Shown here in pieces: positions 8,973 through 16,736 of a stretch of DNA of 64,000 nucleotides. The translations under genes were made by a program, and so were the position numbers. A model generated the notes under the pieces. The model did no database searches, was not told the origin of the DNA, and saw only the letters and a program-made list of their open reading frames with translations. The DNA is taken from positions 1,155,501-1,219,500 of the forward strand of contig NZ_CP092415.1 in NCBI RefSeq assembly GCF_023716465.1, in the 5' to 3' direction. Each line of letters opens with the position of its first letter. The first letter of the stretch is position 1. The DNA is from Flagellimonas marinaquae (lineage in GTDB: Bacteria; Bacteroidota; Bacteroidia; Flavobacteriales; Flavobacteriaceae).

Positions 8973-10108
8973 TTCTTTTTAACGGCGGAACAACCGGCCA
9001 TTGTTGTAATCTTAATTGCTTCGGTAGGGGGAAGATCGGTATTTCTTCTCACCATCTCCTGAACCACGTTCTTGGTCAGTTCCTCAAAGGCTTCTTCGGT
9101 AGGGGTCGCGGTCTGTAAAGCAGCCGGCCTTCCCACATCTCCAGCCTCCCTGATGCTCTGCACCAACGGAATCTCTCCCAAGAACGGTACATTTAGATCT
9201 TCCGAAAGGTTTTTTGCACCGTTCTCACCAAATATGTGGTACTTGTTGTCCGGTAGTTCAGCAGGTGTAAAATACGCCATATTCTCCACGATTCCCAACA
9301 CGGGCACATTTATCGCTTCTTGCTGGAACATGGCCACACCTTTTCTGGCATCGGCCAATGCAATTTCCTGAGGGGTACTCACTACCACTGCCCCGGTTAC
9401 CGGTAGGGATTGCATAATGCTTAAATGGATATCTCCCGTTCCTGGAGGCAAATCCAATAACAAGAAGTCCAACTCTCCCCAATGCGCATCAAAAATCATT
9501 TGGTTCAATGCTTTTGCTGCCATAGGCCCCCTCCAAATCACAGCTTGGTTGGGTTCTGTAAAAAATCCGATGGAAAGTAGCTTTACGCCATAATTTTCGA
9601 TAGGCTTCATTTTAGCCTTGCCCTCCACATTTATGGACAAAGGTTTCTCCGTGGCCACATCGAACATAATGGGCATGGACGGGCCGTAGATATCGGTATC
9701 CAACAATCCCACCTTAAAGCCCATTTTGGCCAAGGTTACGGCCAAATTAGCAGTAACAGTTGACTTTCCAACACCTCCCTTACCAGATGCAACGGCTATA
9801 ATATTCTGAATTCCCGGAATGGGATTTCCTTTTATCTGATTCACTTTCGGTTTTGCAGGGGCATCAACCTTTAGGTTGACCTTGATCTTCGCCTTCTCAT
9901 AAACTTCACTATGGATGATTTTCAAAATCTCCACTTCGGTCTTCTTCTTAGCCTGAAGACTAGGATTCTTTATGGTTACATCCACTTCTACCTCATCACC
10001 GAATACCTGAACATTCTTCACCGAACCGCTCTCGACCAAATTTTGGCCTTCGCCCGGGGCGGATATTTTTTCCAATGCTCTTAGAATGTCTGCTTTTTTC
10101 AACTTCAT
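8969..10108 (-). CDS. mrp: Mrp/NBP35-family Fe-S carrier ATPase
   Basis: 379 residues from the chosen ATG at 10108; an in-frame ATG at 10132 adds eight residues that do not look like the family start, which is MKLKKADIL. The N-terminal 85 residues form a DUF59/MIP18-like domain, then comes the deviant Walker A (SGKGGVGKST, about 107-116) of the ParA/MinD class. The usual CPHC motif after ENM is replaced by YFTPAELPDNKY, so the cluster-bridging cysteine pair of ApbC is missing; one cysteine remains near the C-terminus. Role: Fe-S cluster transfer, together with the coupled Nfu protein. Confidence 0.9.
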   Translation of the reverse strand: MKLKKADILRALEKISAPGEGQNLVESGSVKNVQVFGDEVEVDVTIKNPSLQAKKKTEVEILKIIHSEVYEKAKIKVNLKVDAPAKPKVNQIKGNPIPGIQNIIAVASGKGGVGKSTVTANLAVTLAKMGFKVGLLDTDIYGPSMPIMFDVATEKPLSINVEGKAKMKPIENYGVKLLSIGFFTEPNQAVIWRGPMAAKALNQMIFDAHWGELDFLLLDLPPGTGDIHLSIMQSLPVTGAVVVSTPQEIALADARKGVAMFQQEAINVPVLGIVENMAYFTPAELPDNKYHIFGENGAKNLSEDLNVPFLGEIPLVQSIREAGDVGRPAALQTATPTEEAFEELTKNVVQEMVRRNTDLPPTEAIKITTMAGCSAVKKK

Positions 10109-10155
10109 GAAACCTAATAATTTATTGACCAATTGTTTGAACTGGTTCTAAACTA

Positions 10156-10163
10156 CAAAGATA
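10156..10163 (-). promoter_or_regulatory. Promoter -7 element (TATCTTTG) of the mrp-nfu operon
   Basis: Exact TAnnTTTG on the minus strand, 48 bp before the chosen mrp start. The -33 element is not obvious. Confidence 0.45.
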
Positions 10164-10333
10164 CGGTGTTGGGGTTAGATTAAGAAGTAGTACTGTTGAA
10201 TTTCAAAATAAATGGGTTTTTACTTTTTACATACTGGCAACTACGCGATCCCTTTATAAAAAAGATAGATTATTATGTGCATTTTTCCTAAAATCTGTAG
10301 CTTAGAAGCAATTATCCAACTAACTCGACCAAC

Positions 10334-11995
10334 ATGCTACCAAAAAACAAAGTTACCCTGTTCGCCCTTTTGGTTATTTCTCTGTTTTGGATCTCTTGCT
10401 CAACCCATAAAAATTCCTTCACCAAAAGAGACGTAAAGAAATCCGAGAAATTGATCGGACTGAAGTTCCCCGATAGAGCGATCGACACACTTTACCCCTA
10501 TCTTAAAAGAAATCGAAGCGGGTTCGATTCCTTGCGCAAATATTCTTTGGGCAACGATGTATTTCCTGCCGTGCGCTTTGACCCCACTCCTTTTGATTTT
10601 ACCATGCCAGAGCAACAAAATGGCAGCCAATGGATTATTCCCGACAATGTAGAAATCCCTAAACCTTATGATCTGCTGGCCTTTTACACTATTCCTCAAT
10701 TGGCCTCATTGATCAAAAATCAGAAAATTACCTCGACCGAGCTCACCACATTTTTTTTGGAGCGATTAAAAAAATATCAACCTGCTTTGCAGTGTACCAT
10801 TACCATTACCGAAAGTTTGGCGCTTGAACAGGCCAAAAAAGCTGACGAAGAGATAAAAAATGGCAAGTATAGGGGCATCCTGCACGGTATCCCTTATGGA
10901 ACCAAAGATTTAATGTCCGTTCCCGGTTACCCTACCACATGGGGCGCAGCACCCTATAAGAATCAAATTATTGATGAGACCGCCACCGTAATTCAAAAAC
11001 TTGAGGATGCCGGAGCCATTTTAGTGGCCAAACTTGTATCCGGAGCTTTGGCCCGTGGCGATGTTTGGTTCGATGGCAAAACAAAAAATCCTTGGGACAC
11101 TACCCAAGGAGCCAGTGGGTCTTCGGCAGGGTCAGGTTCTGCTACATCTGCTGGGCTTGTTCCTTTTGCCTTGGGCACGGAAACTTTGGGCTCCATTACC
11201 TCCCCGAGCACACGGAATGGGGTCACAGGCCTGCGCCCTACATACGGCAGGGTGAGCCGGCATGGTGTTATGAGCCTAAGCTGGTCAATGGACAAAGTTG
11301 GGCCTTTGGGAAGAAATGCCGAAGATTGCGCAATTGTTTTTGAAGCGATTCAAGGAAAAGACAAAAATGACCTGACCACCATAGACCTGCCCTTTGGTGT
11401 GGATTGGAAAAGAGACATCAAAAGTTTGAGGGTGGCCTATTTAATAAAAGATATTGAAAAAGATACTACTGATTCTGGCGATAATTTAAGAAACGCCTTA
11501 AAATCGCTAAAGGATCTTGGTATTGAACCCACCGCTGTGGAAATGCCCAAGGATATTCCTTATCGAGGATTCGATATTATTCTGAGGGCAGAAGCCGGTG
11601 CTTTTTTTGATGAACTTGTACGTTCTGGAGGAGTGGACACTATGGTTGAACAGGACCGGCGATCACGCGCCAATTCCCTGAGACAAAGCAGGTTTATCCC
11701 TGCTGTGGAGTACATTCAGGCCAACAGGCAAAGACAGGTGCTTATCCAAAAAATGCAGGATTTAATGAAGAATTACGACGTTTTGATTTCCCCTTCATTT
11801 GGAAACGATCAACTTTTGGCCACAAATTTAACAGGGCACCCTGTAATTGCAGTGCCAACCGGATTGGATAAAAAAAATCATCCTACCAGTATGACCTTCG
11901 TGGGGAACTTGTACGATGAGGAAAGTATTCTATTATTGGCAAAAGCTTTTCAGGACAACACTTCGTTTGATGAAATGCACCCCCCGGGATATTGA
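10334..11995 (+). CDS. Amidase-signature family lipoprotein
   Basis: 553 residues with a lipoprotein signal (lipobox ISC, C22). The amidase-signature catalytic triad is visible: K191 in GTKDL, the cis-serine in the GASGSSAGSG block at 259-268, and the nucleophile S287 in GTETLGSI (the family norm is GTDTGGSI). The roughly 90 residues after the signal are extra compared with GatA-type amidases. It should hydrolyse an amide outside the cytoplasm, so it is unlikely to be the GatCAB subunit. Substrate unknown. It converges on the alkyltransferase-like gene with no gap. Confidence 0.88.
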   Translation: MLPKNKVTLFALLVISLFWISCSTHKNSFTKRDVKKSEKLIGLKFPDRAIDTLYPYLKRNRSGFDSLRKYSLGNDVFPAVRFDPTPFDFTMPEQQNGSQWIIPDNVEIPKPYDLLAFYTIPQLASLIKNQKITSTELTTFFLERLKKYQPALQCTITITESLALEQAKKADEEIKNGKYRGILHGIPYGTKDLMSVPGYPTTWGAAPYKNQIIDETATVIQKLEDAGAILVAKLVSGALARGDVWFDGKTKNPWDTTQGASGSSAGSGSATSAGLVPFALGTETLGSITSPSTRNGVTGLRPTYGRVSRHGVMSLSWSMDKVGPLGRNAEDCAIVFEAIQGKDKNDLTTIDLPFGVDWKRDIKSLRVAYLIKDIEKDTTDSGDNLRNALKSLKDLGIEPTAVEMPKDIPYRGFDIILRAEAGAFFDELVRSGGVDTMVEQDRRSRANSLRQSRFIPAVEYIQANRQRQVLIQKMQDLMKNYDVLISPSFGNDQLLATNLTGHPVIAVPTGLDKKNHPTSMTFVGNLYDEESILLLAKAFQDNTSFDEMHPPGY

Positions 11996-12319
11996 TCATA
12001 ATTCCACTACGGGATCCCAAAAGTATTTCTGAAAATCGACAATTTGGTTGTCCTTGACCGAGATGCCCTCGTTTTCCAGCAATTGTTGCATCATATTACT
12101 TCCATCAAAATGGTGCTTGCCCGTTAATATGCCCGCTCGGTTGACTACCCGATGTGCTGGAACATCTTTGGTATGGGAATTGTTCATGGCCCAACCTACC
12201 ATTCTGGCACTACGGGCAGCTCCCAAATATTTGGCTATGGCCCCATAGGATGTCACCCTGCCATAAGGTATCTGTTTGGCTACTTCGTAAACTTTGTCAA
12301 AGAAGCTTATTTCCTCCAT
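11996..12319 (-). CDS. Alkyltransferase-like protein (Cys-less MGMT homologue)
   Basis: 107 residues covering only the DNA-binding domain of O6-alkylguanine-DNA alkyltransferases. The winged-helix block GRVTSYGAIAKYLG is at 20-33 and the base-flipping arginine is in ARSARMVG. The active-site motif PCHR reads PAHR (54-57), so the alkyl-accepting cysteine is alanine. Such ATL proteins bind alkylated bases and hand them to nucleotide excision repair instead of repairing them directly. It is followed closely by the LysE and TrmB genes on the same strand. Confidence 0.9.
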   Translation of the reverse strand: MEEISFFDKVYEVAKQIPYGRVTSYGAIAKYLGAARSARMVGWAMNNSHTKDVPAHRVVNRAGILTGKHHFDGSNMMQQLLENEGISVKDNQIVDFQKYFWDPVVEL

Positions 12320-12320
12320 A

Positions 12321-12959
12321 CTAGCGGTACATAATACGAATTAGGGTAATGATCAACAATAAGAGCATTAGGGCACTCAAAATATAATTGGAATTTTTGG
12401 AAAAACGGTTGGTCTTTGTTTCCATTTTATCAAAATAAAAAGTATACAGATATAGTACAGAAAATGTACCCGCGCCCGCCGCTACTACAAAGGTGGTAAT
12501 GTCCTCGGCCTTGAACTTTATCCAACCCGCCTCGTTCCACATGGCATTTAAACCACTATAATAGGGAATGGTCAACAAATTAAGGGCCGCCAAGAGAACG
12601 CCCTTAAAAAAACTATTCTTTTTACTTAGATTTACTTCCTTTATGCCCTGCTGGGATTTGGTCTTGTTCCGTTTAGCCATCACAAAAAAGTAAATGGCAA
12701 AAAAGGCAAAGACCGCAACGGCAATTTTAAAAAGAATATCGATCACCTGCGGATTGCGGTACAGAAATTTTGATATGTACACTGCAATATAGGCCTGAAC
12801 CATAATGGTGCTGGATACACCCAAACTGAAAATAACCCCATTGAGCTTTCCTTTTTCCACACTCACCTTAGCTGCATTCATATTCAGCAAGCCCGGGGGT
12901 ACGGTAGCCATAAAGGCTGCCGAAAATGTGGCAAAAAAGAGGATGAGTACGTGGGTCAT
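12321..12959 (-). CDS. LysE-family exporter
   Basis: 212-residue inner-membrane protein with about six hydrophobic spans and the family hallmark near the N-terminus (PPGLLNMNAAKVSVEKGK, corresponding to the PGP...A block). LysE/RhtB proteins export amino acids or related small molecules. The substrate cannot be inferred. It lies between trmB (3 bp upstream) and the ATL gene (1 bp downstream), so the three genes form a compact minus-strand operon. Confidence 0.85.
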   Translation of the reverse strand: MTHVLILFFATFSAAFMATVPPGLLNMNAAKVSVEKGKLNGVIFSLGVSSTIMVQAYIAVYISKFLYRNPQVIDILFKIAVAVFAFFAIYFFVMAKRNKTKSQQGIKEVNLSKKNSFFKGVLLAALNLLTIPYYSGLNAMWNEAGWIKFKAEDITTFVVAAGAGTFSVLYLYTFYFDKMETKTNRFSKNSNYILSALMLLLLIITLIRIMYR

Positions 12960-12962
12960 TGA

Positions 12963-13631
12963 TTAGTTGATCCTAAATTGGATATATGTGATTGGTTTTC
13001 CGTTTTCAAGATACTGATTTTCGTAGAAAGTCTGAATTTCCAGAACTTCGGATGGTGCTCCTTCATTTTTATACACATCGTGGTTGGCATAGAGTATTTC
13101 GTGGCCCAAGCCCTGTAATAGGCCAAGGGTATACCCGTGCATGTACTCGCTGTCGGTTTTAAGATTAATTACCCCTCCCGGCCTCAGTACTTTTTTATAG
13201 CGTTCCAGAAACACAGGGTTTGTCATCCTATGCTTTGTTCGCTTGTACTTGATCTGTGGGTCGGGGAACGTAATCCAGATTTCGCTCACTTCGCCCTCGT
13301 CGAACAAATGGTCCACCAACTCAATCTGTGTACGCAAAAAGGCCACGTTACCCAGATTTTGCTCAATGGCTGTTTTGGCCCCACGCCAAAATCGCGCTCC
13401 TTTAATATCGATGCCAATGTAATTCCTGTCAGGGTTCATTTGGGCAAGACCTATAGTGTATTCCCCTTTTCCACAGCCCAGCTCCAAAACTATGGGATTG
13501 TTGTTGCCGAAAAAGGAGGCCCATTGGCCCTTATGCTTGAACCCGGCCAAAACATCTTCTCGTGTGGGCTGCACCACATTGGCAAATGTTTCGTTCTCCT
13601 TGAACCTCTTGAGTTTATTTTTACTTCCCAC
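12963..13631 (-). CDS. trmB: tRNA (guanine-N7-)-methyltransferase
   Basis: 222 residues. The SAM-binding glycine-rich motif is LELGCGKGEYTIGLA, followed by GIDIKGARFWRGA and the family-specific TFPDPQIKYKRTKHRM block that replaces the more usual FPDPWPKxRHxKRR. It forms m7G46 in tRNA. The length fits bacterial TrmB. It is first in a minus-strand operon with the LysE and ATL genes. Confidence 0.94.
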   Translation of the reverse strand: MGSKNKLKRFKENETFANVVQPTREDVLAGFKHKGQWASFFGNNNPIVLELGCGKGEYTIGLAQMNPDRNYIGIDIKGARFWRGAKTAIEQNLGNVAFLRTQIELVDHLFDEGEVSEIWITFPDPQIKYKRTKHRMTNPVFLERYKKVLRPGGVINLKTDSEYMHGYTLGLLQGLGHEILYANHDVYKNEGAPSEVLEIQTFYENQYLENGKPITYIQFRIN

Positions 13632-13716
13632 TTTGGTATCGAATTGCGCAAAAAATTAATGATTTGGCAAAACTAAGGAAATCTAAAAGCAATTCGCATT
13701 TTGTTTTTTTGTTGTT

Positions 13717-14847
13717 ATGAATTCTTCCAAACGCATTCTGGTTGCTCCATTAAATTGGGGTCTGGGACATGCCACGAGATGCATACCTATTATTCATGAG
13801 CTATTAAAGCACGGACATCAACCTTTTATTGCTTCGGACGGCGTTGCCTTGGCGCTCCTTAAAAAGGAGTTTCCCCATTTACCGGTTTTTGATTTGCCAT
13901 CTTACAAAATATCTTATGCGGAAAAAGGAAAGCATTTTAAAATAAAAATGATCTGGGATTCCCCCAAAGTGCTTAAAGCAATGGCCAAGGAAAAGAAAGC
14001 GGTAAAACGCTTGGTAAAAGAGTATGGGCTGGATGGCATTATTTCCGACAATCGTCTTGGTGCTTATTACAAAAAAGTGCCTTGCGTCTTTATTACTCAC
14101 CAGCTCAATGTACTCTCGGGGAATACAACATGGATGAGCTCCAAGGCCCATCAAAAAATCATTAAAAAGTTTGATGAATGCTGGGTGCCCGATGTAAAGG
14201 GAAAACCTAATTTAACCGGAAAGTTGGGGCATTTAAAAAAGACGAAGCTGAATATTGCATATTTGGGCCCATTAAGCCGATTTGAAAAAAAGGAACTCCC
14301 CATTATCTACGATTTAATGGTCCTGCTCTCCGGTCCCGAACCACAACGCACCCTTTTGGAAGAAAAGTTACTCAAGGAGCTAAATGGGTTCAAGGGCAAT
14401 ATCCTATTTGTGAAAGGTAAGATCGAAGAGGAACAGACATCCGAAGAAATACATTCGCCCCATGGAAAAATAACCTTATTCAACTTTATGAAATCGGATG
14501 AGCTGGAGAATGCGCTGAACCAAAGCAAAAAGGTTCTTTGCCGATCTGGGTACACTACGGTCATGGATTTGGCAAAATTGGAGAAAAAAGCATTTTTTAT
14601 TCCAACACCGGGCCAGTACGAGCAGGAATATTTGGCGAAACGTATGCAAAAACAAGGCTTGGTCCCCTTTAGCACCCAAGAAGACTTCATTTTGGACGAC
14701 CTATCCAAAGTGGTCGATTATAAAGGGCTGAATCAGTTTGAACCGATGGTGGATTTTTCTTCTTTGTTCGGTGTTTTTGTCGCTGCGGAAGTTTTTTCCA
14801 AAGTGAATGAAAACTCGGAACCGACATCCACTTCGCTCTCCACATAG
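13717..14847 (+). CDS. Glycosyltransferase (GT28/MurG-like, GT-B fold)
   Basis: 376 residues. The start APLNWGLGHATRCIPIIHELLKHGHQPF is the donor-side glycine/histidine block of MurG-like GT-B enzymes, and the C-terminal half has the nucleotide-sugar block CRSGYTTVMDLAKLEKKAFFIPTPGQYEQEYLA. It should transfer a sugar from a UDP-sugar at the cytoplasmic side of the membrane. It is not MurG itself, which should lie in the dcw cluster. The last ~38 codons overlap the convergent histidine kinase gene for 115 bp; that tail looks non-conserved. Confidence 0.85.
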   Translation: MNSSKRILVAPLNWGLGHATRCIPIIHELLKHGHQPFIASDGVALALLKKEFPHLPVFDLPSYKISYAEKGKHFKIKMIWDSPKVLKAMAKEKKAVKRLVKEYGLDGIISDNRLGAYYKKVPCVFITHQLNVLSGNTTWMSSKAHQKIIKKFDECWVPDVKGKPNLTGKLGHLKKTKLNIAYLGPLSRFEKKELPIIYDLMVLLSGPEPQRTLLEEKLLKELNGFKGNILFVKGKIEEEQTSEEIHSPHGKITLFNFMKSDELENALNQSKKVLCRSGYTTVMDLAKLEKKAFFIPTPGQYEQEYLAKRMQKQGLVPFSTQEDFILDDLSKVVDYKGLNQFEPMVDFSSLFGVFVAAEVFSKVNENSEPTSTSLST

Positions 14848-15827
14848 ATTTTCTCACCATGGGCCTCCACAATATGCTTTACTATGGCCAATCCGAGACC
14901 GGACCCTCCTTCCGAACGGCTTCCACTTTGATCTACACGATAAAAGCGTTCGAATAAACGAGGTATATGCTGTTTTGGGATTCCGGCACCATTGTCCGTC
15001 ACCCTTACGATAACCTTGTTCTTGATCAAATCTTCCACACTTACCTCGGCCGTTCCTTTGGGCAATCCATATTTAATGGCATTGACCAACAAATTGCTCA
15101 TTACCTGTTGTATTTTTTCCTTATCCCCATTCACGTAGATGGGATTGGGATAATTCATATCAAAGGTTAAGGACACCTCTTTTTTGGCCGCCCTCATTTC
15201 CAAGAGATCGAACGTATTTTGAATAAGCTCCATAATATCAAAATCCTCTCGCTCCAGTTTAAGTTCTCCAGCTTCGAGCTTGGTGATCAAATCGAGGTCT
15301 TTTACTATGTAAATAAGCCGTTCAACCCCTTTGTTGGCACGTTGTAGATACTTTTTACGAAGTTTCTTGTCGTTCATTGCCCCATCGAGCAAGGTCAGAA
15401 TATAGCCTTGCACTGTAAAAAGTGGTGTTTTTAGTTCGTGGGAAACATTGCCTAAAAATTCTTTTCGGTACTCTTCCCTAATTTTAAGGGTGTCGATCTC
15501 AATCTTCTTTCCTTCGGCAAATTTTTCGATTTCTTGGACCAAGGTCCTCATATCGGTGGTAACCGGTTTGGAAGAAAAGGTAGACGACTCAAGTAGCGAC
15601 ACATCATCGTATATTTTTTTTATTCTACGATAGATAAAACGTTCCACCCTGATCTGGATAATGGTAAAGCAAATGATAAAACTTATAAAAGCAAACAGCA
15701 CTACATTTGGCCAGGGCATATCCCCGAAATCGTTATGGAATGCAACAAAAAGGACCGTAATCAAGAAAGTTATGACCAGGGAAGACCTTAAAGCAAATTT
15801 ATATGACTTTTTAAGCTTTATAGCCAT
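14733..15827 (-). CDS. phoR: PhoR-type sensor histidine kinase
   Basis: 364 residues: two membrane spans (about 14-30 and 42-58), a HisKA domain with the phosphorylated H130 in FLGNVSHELKTPL, then a HATPase_c domain with N-box (SNLLVNAIKYG), G1 (DNGAGIP) and G2 (SGLGLAIVKH). There is almost no periplasmic loop, as in PhoR, so it probably senses through membrane partners. It is coupled to the response regulator gene by a 1-bp stop/start overlap. The PhoR name is inferred from architecture and the Pho-box-like array beyond phoB. The last ~24 residues are a charged tail lying in the 115-bp overlap with the convergent glycosyltransferase. Confidence 0.85.
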   Translation of the reverse strand: MAIKLKKSYKFALRSSLVITFLITVLFVAFHNDFGDMPWPNVVLFAFISFIICFTIIQIRVERFIYRRIKKIYDDVSLLESSTFSSKPVTTDMRTLVQEIEKFAEGKKIEIDTLKIREEYRKEFLGNVSHELKTPLFTVQGYILTLLDGAMNDKKLRKKYLQRANKGVERLIYIVKDLDLITKLEAGELKLEREDFDIMELIQNTFDLLEMRAAKKEVSLTFDMNYPNPIYVNGDKEKIQQVMSNLLVNAIKYGLPKGTAEVSVEDLIKNKVIVRVTDNGAGIPKQHIPRLFERFYRVDQSGSRSEGGSGLGLAIVKHIVEAHGEKIYVESEVDVGSEFSFTLEKTSAATKTPNKEEKSTIGSN

Positions 15828-16513
15828 TAGAGTACAAACTTATACCCCACACCTTTTACAGTCTTAAAGTGATCGTCGCCGATTTTTTCGCGTAGTTTTC
15901 TAATATGTACATCTATGGTGCGCCCGCCCACAACTACCTCGTTGCCCCAAACTTTATCCAAAATAACCTCGCGCTTAAACACTTTGTTGGGTTTGGAGGT
16001 AAGTAGGGAGAGTAGTTCAAATTCCTTTCTTGGCAGTACCATTTCCTCTCCGGCATTCACAATTTTATATTCTTCCCTATTGATGACGATATCACCGACC
16101 TTAACTATATCCTCTACTTCTTTTTTCTCGTCCTTTAACCTTCTTAACAAAGCTTTTACCTTGCTTACCAAAACTTTGGGCTTTATGGGCTTGGTAATGT
16201 AATCGTCGGCTCCGGCATCAAAACCGGCCATTTGGGAGTAATCCTCGCCACGAGCTGTAAGGAATGTAATTATGGTATTGTCCAGACCGGGGGTACTTCG
16301 GATAACTTCGCATGCTTCAATACCATCCATCTCTGGCATCATCACATCCATAATGATCAGATGCGGGTTTTTCTTTTTGGCCTTGGCCACGCCCTCGACG
16401 CCGTTTTTTGCGGTAAAGACCTCATATCCTTCGGCCGAAAGGTTATACCCAATAATTTCCAATATATCGGGTTCATCGTCAACCAATAGAATCTTAATAT
16501 CCTTGTTGTTCAT
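15827..16513 (-). CDS. phoB: PhoB/OmpR-type response regulator
   Basis: 228 residues: receiver domain with the acidic pair D12/D13 and phospho-acceptor D56 (IIMDVMMPEMDG), then an OmpR/PhoB winged-helix domain (residues about 130-228, containing FKREVILDKVWG and GRTIDVHIRKLREKIG). It is partner of the adjacent kinase. Regulators of this class bind 11-bp-spaced direct repeats, and exactly such an array lies 80 bp upstream of its own start in front of the divergent lipoprotein gene. Calling it PhoB is inference from the pair's architecture; other OmpR-family roles are possible. Confidence 0.87.
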   Translation of the reverse strand: MNNKDIKILLVDDEPDILEIIGYNLSAEGYEVFTAKNGVEGVAKAKKKNPHLIIMDVMMPEMDGIEACEVIRSTPGLDNTIITFLTARGEDYSQMAGFDAGADDYITKPIKPKVLVSKVKALLRRLKDEKKEVEDIVKVGDIVINREEYKIVNAGEEMVLPRKEFELLSLLTSKPNKVFKREVILDKVWGNEVVVGGRTIDVHIRKLREKIGDDHFKTVKGVGYKFVL

Positions 16514-16539
16514 GGGTTGGTATTTCTATGTTAAACGCT

Positions 16540-16547
16540 CAAATGTA
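16540..16547 (-). promoter_or_regulatory. Promoter -7 element (TACATTTG) of phoB-phoR
   Basis: Exact TAnnTTTG on the minus strand, 26 bp before the phoB start. The Pho-box-like array begins 46 bp further upstream, so autoregulation is possible. Confidence 0.5.
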
Positions 16548-16592
16548 AAGATAATACACTTACGGGATAAATGCTTAACGTTCATTTAATCT

Positions 16593-16643
16593 GGTAACCT
16601 TATTGTAACACAACTGAAATAAACACTTAACATACCTCTAACA
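16593..16643 (+). promoter_or_regulatory. Five-unit 11-bp direct repeat array, candidate Pho box
   Basis: Seven-base units separated by exactly four bases: GGTAACC (16593), TGTAACA (16604), TGAAATA (16615), CTTAACA (16626), TCTAACA (16637). The TAAC core recurs at 16595, 16606, 16628 and 16639, all in 11-bp phase; the third unit is degenerate. OmpR/PhoB-family dimers bind such head-to-tail repeats. The array ends 20 bp before a poor -7 element, the position from which PhoB replaces the -35 contact. It lies between phoB and the lipoprotein gene. Confidence 0.75.
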
Positions 16644-16663
16644 CGGCTTTTACACCCTCCCTG

Positions 16664-16671
16664 TTTCTTTG
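16664..16671 (+). promoter_or_regulatory. Probable activator-dependent -7 element (TTTCTTTG)
   Basis: Seven of eight positions match TAnnTTTG (the A is T). It lies 20 bp after the repeat array and 66 bp before the lipoprotein start codon. The imperfect element fits a promoter that needs an activator. Confidence 0.45.
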
Positions 16672-16736
16672 CAGCGATGAACTAATGGTTGAAATCGACC
16701 AAATTTAATTTAAACGAAAAAACAACTTTAAAGATT

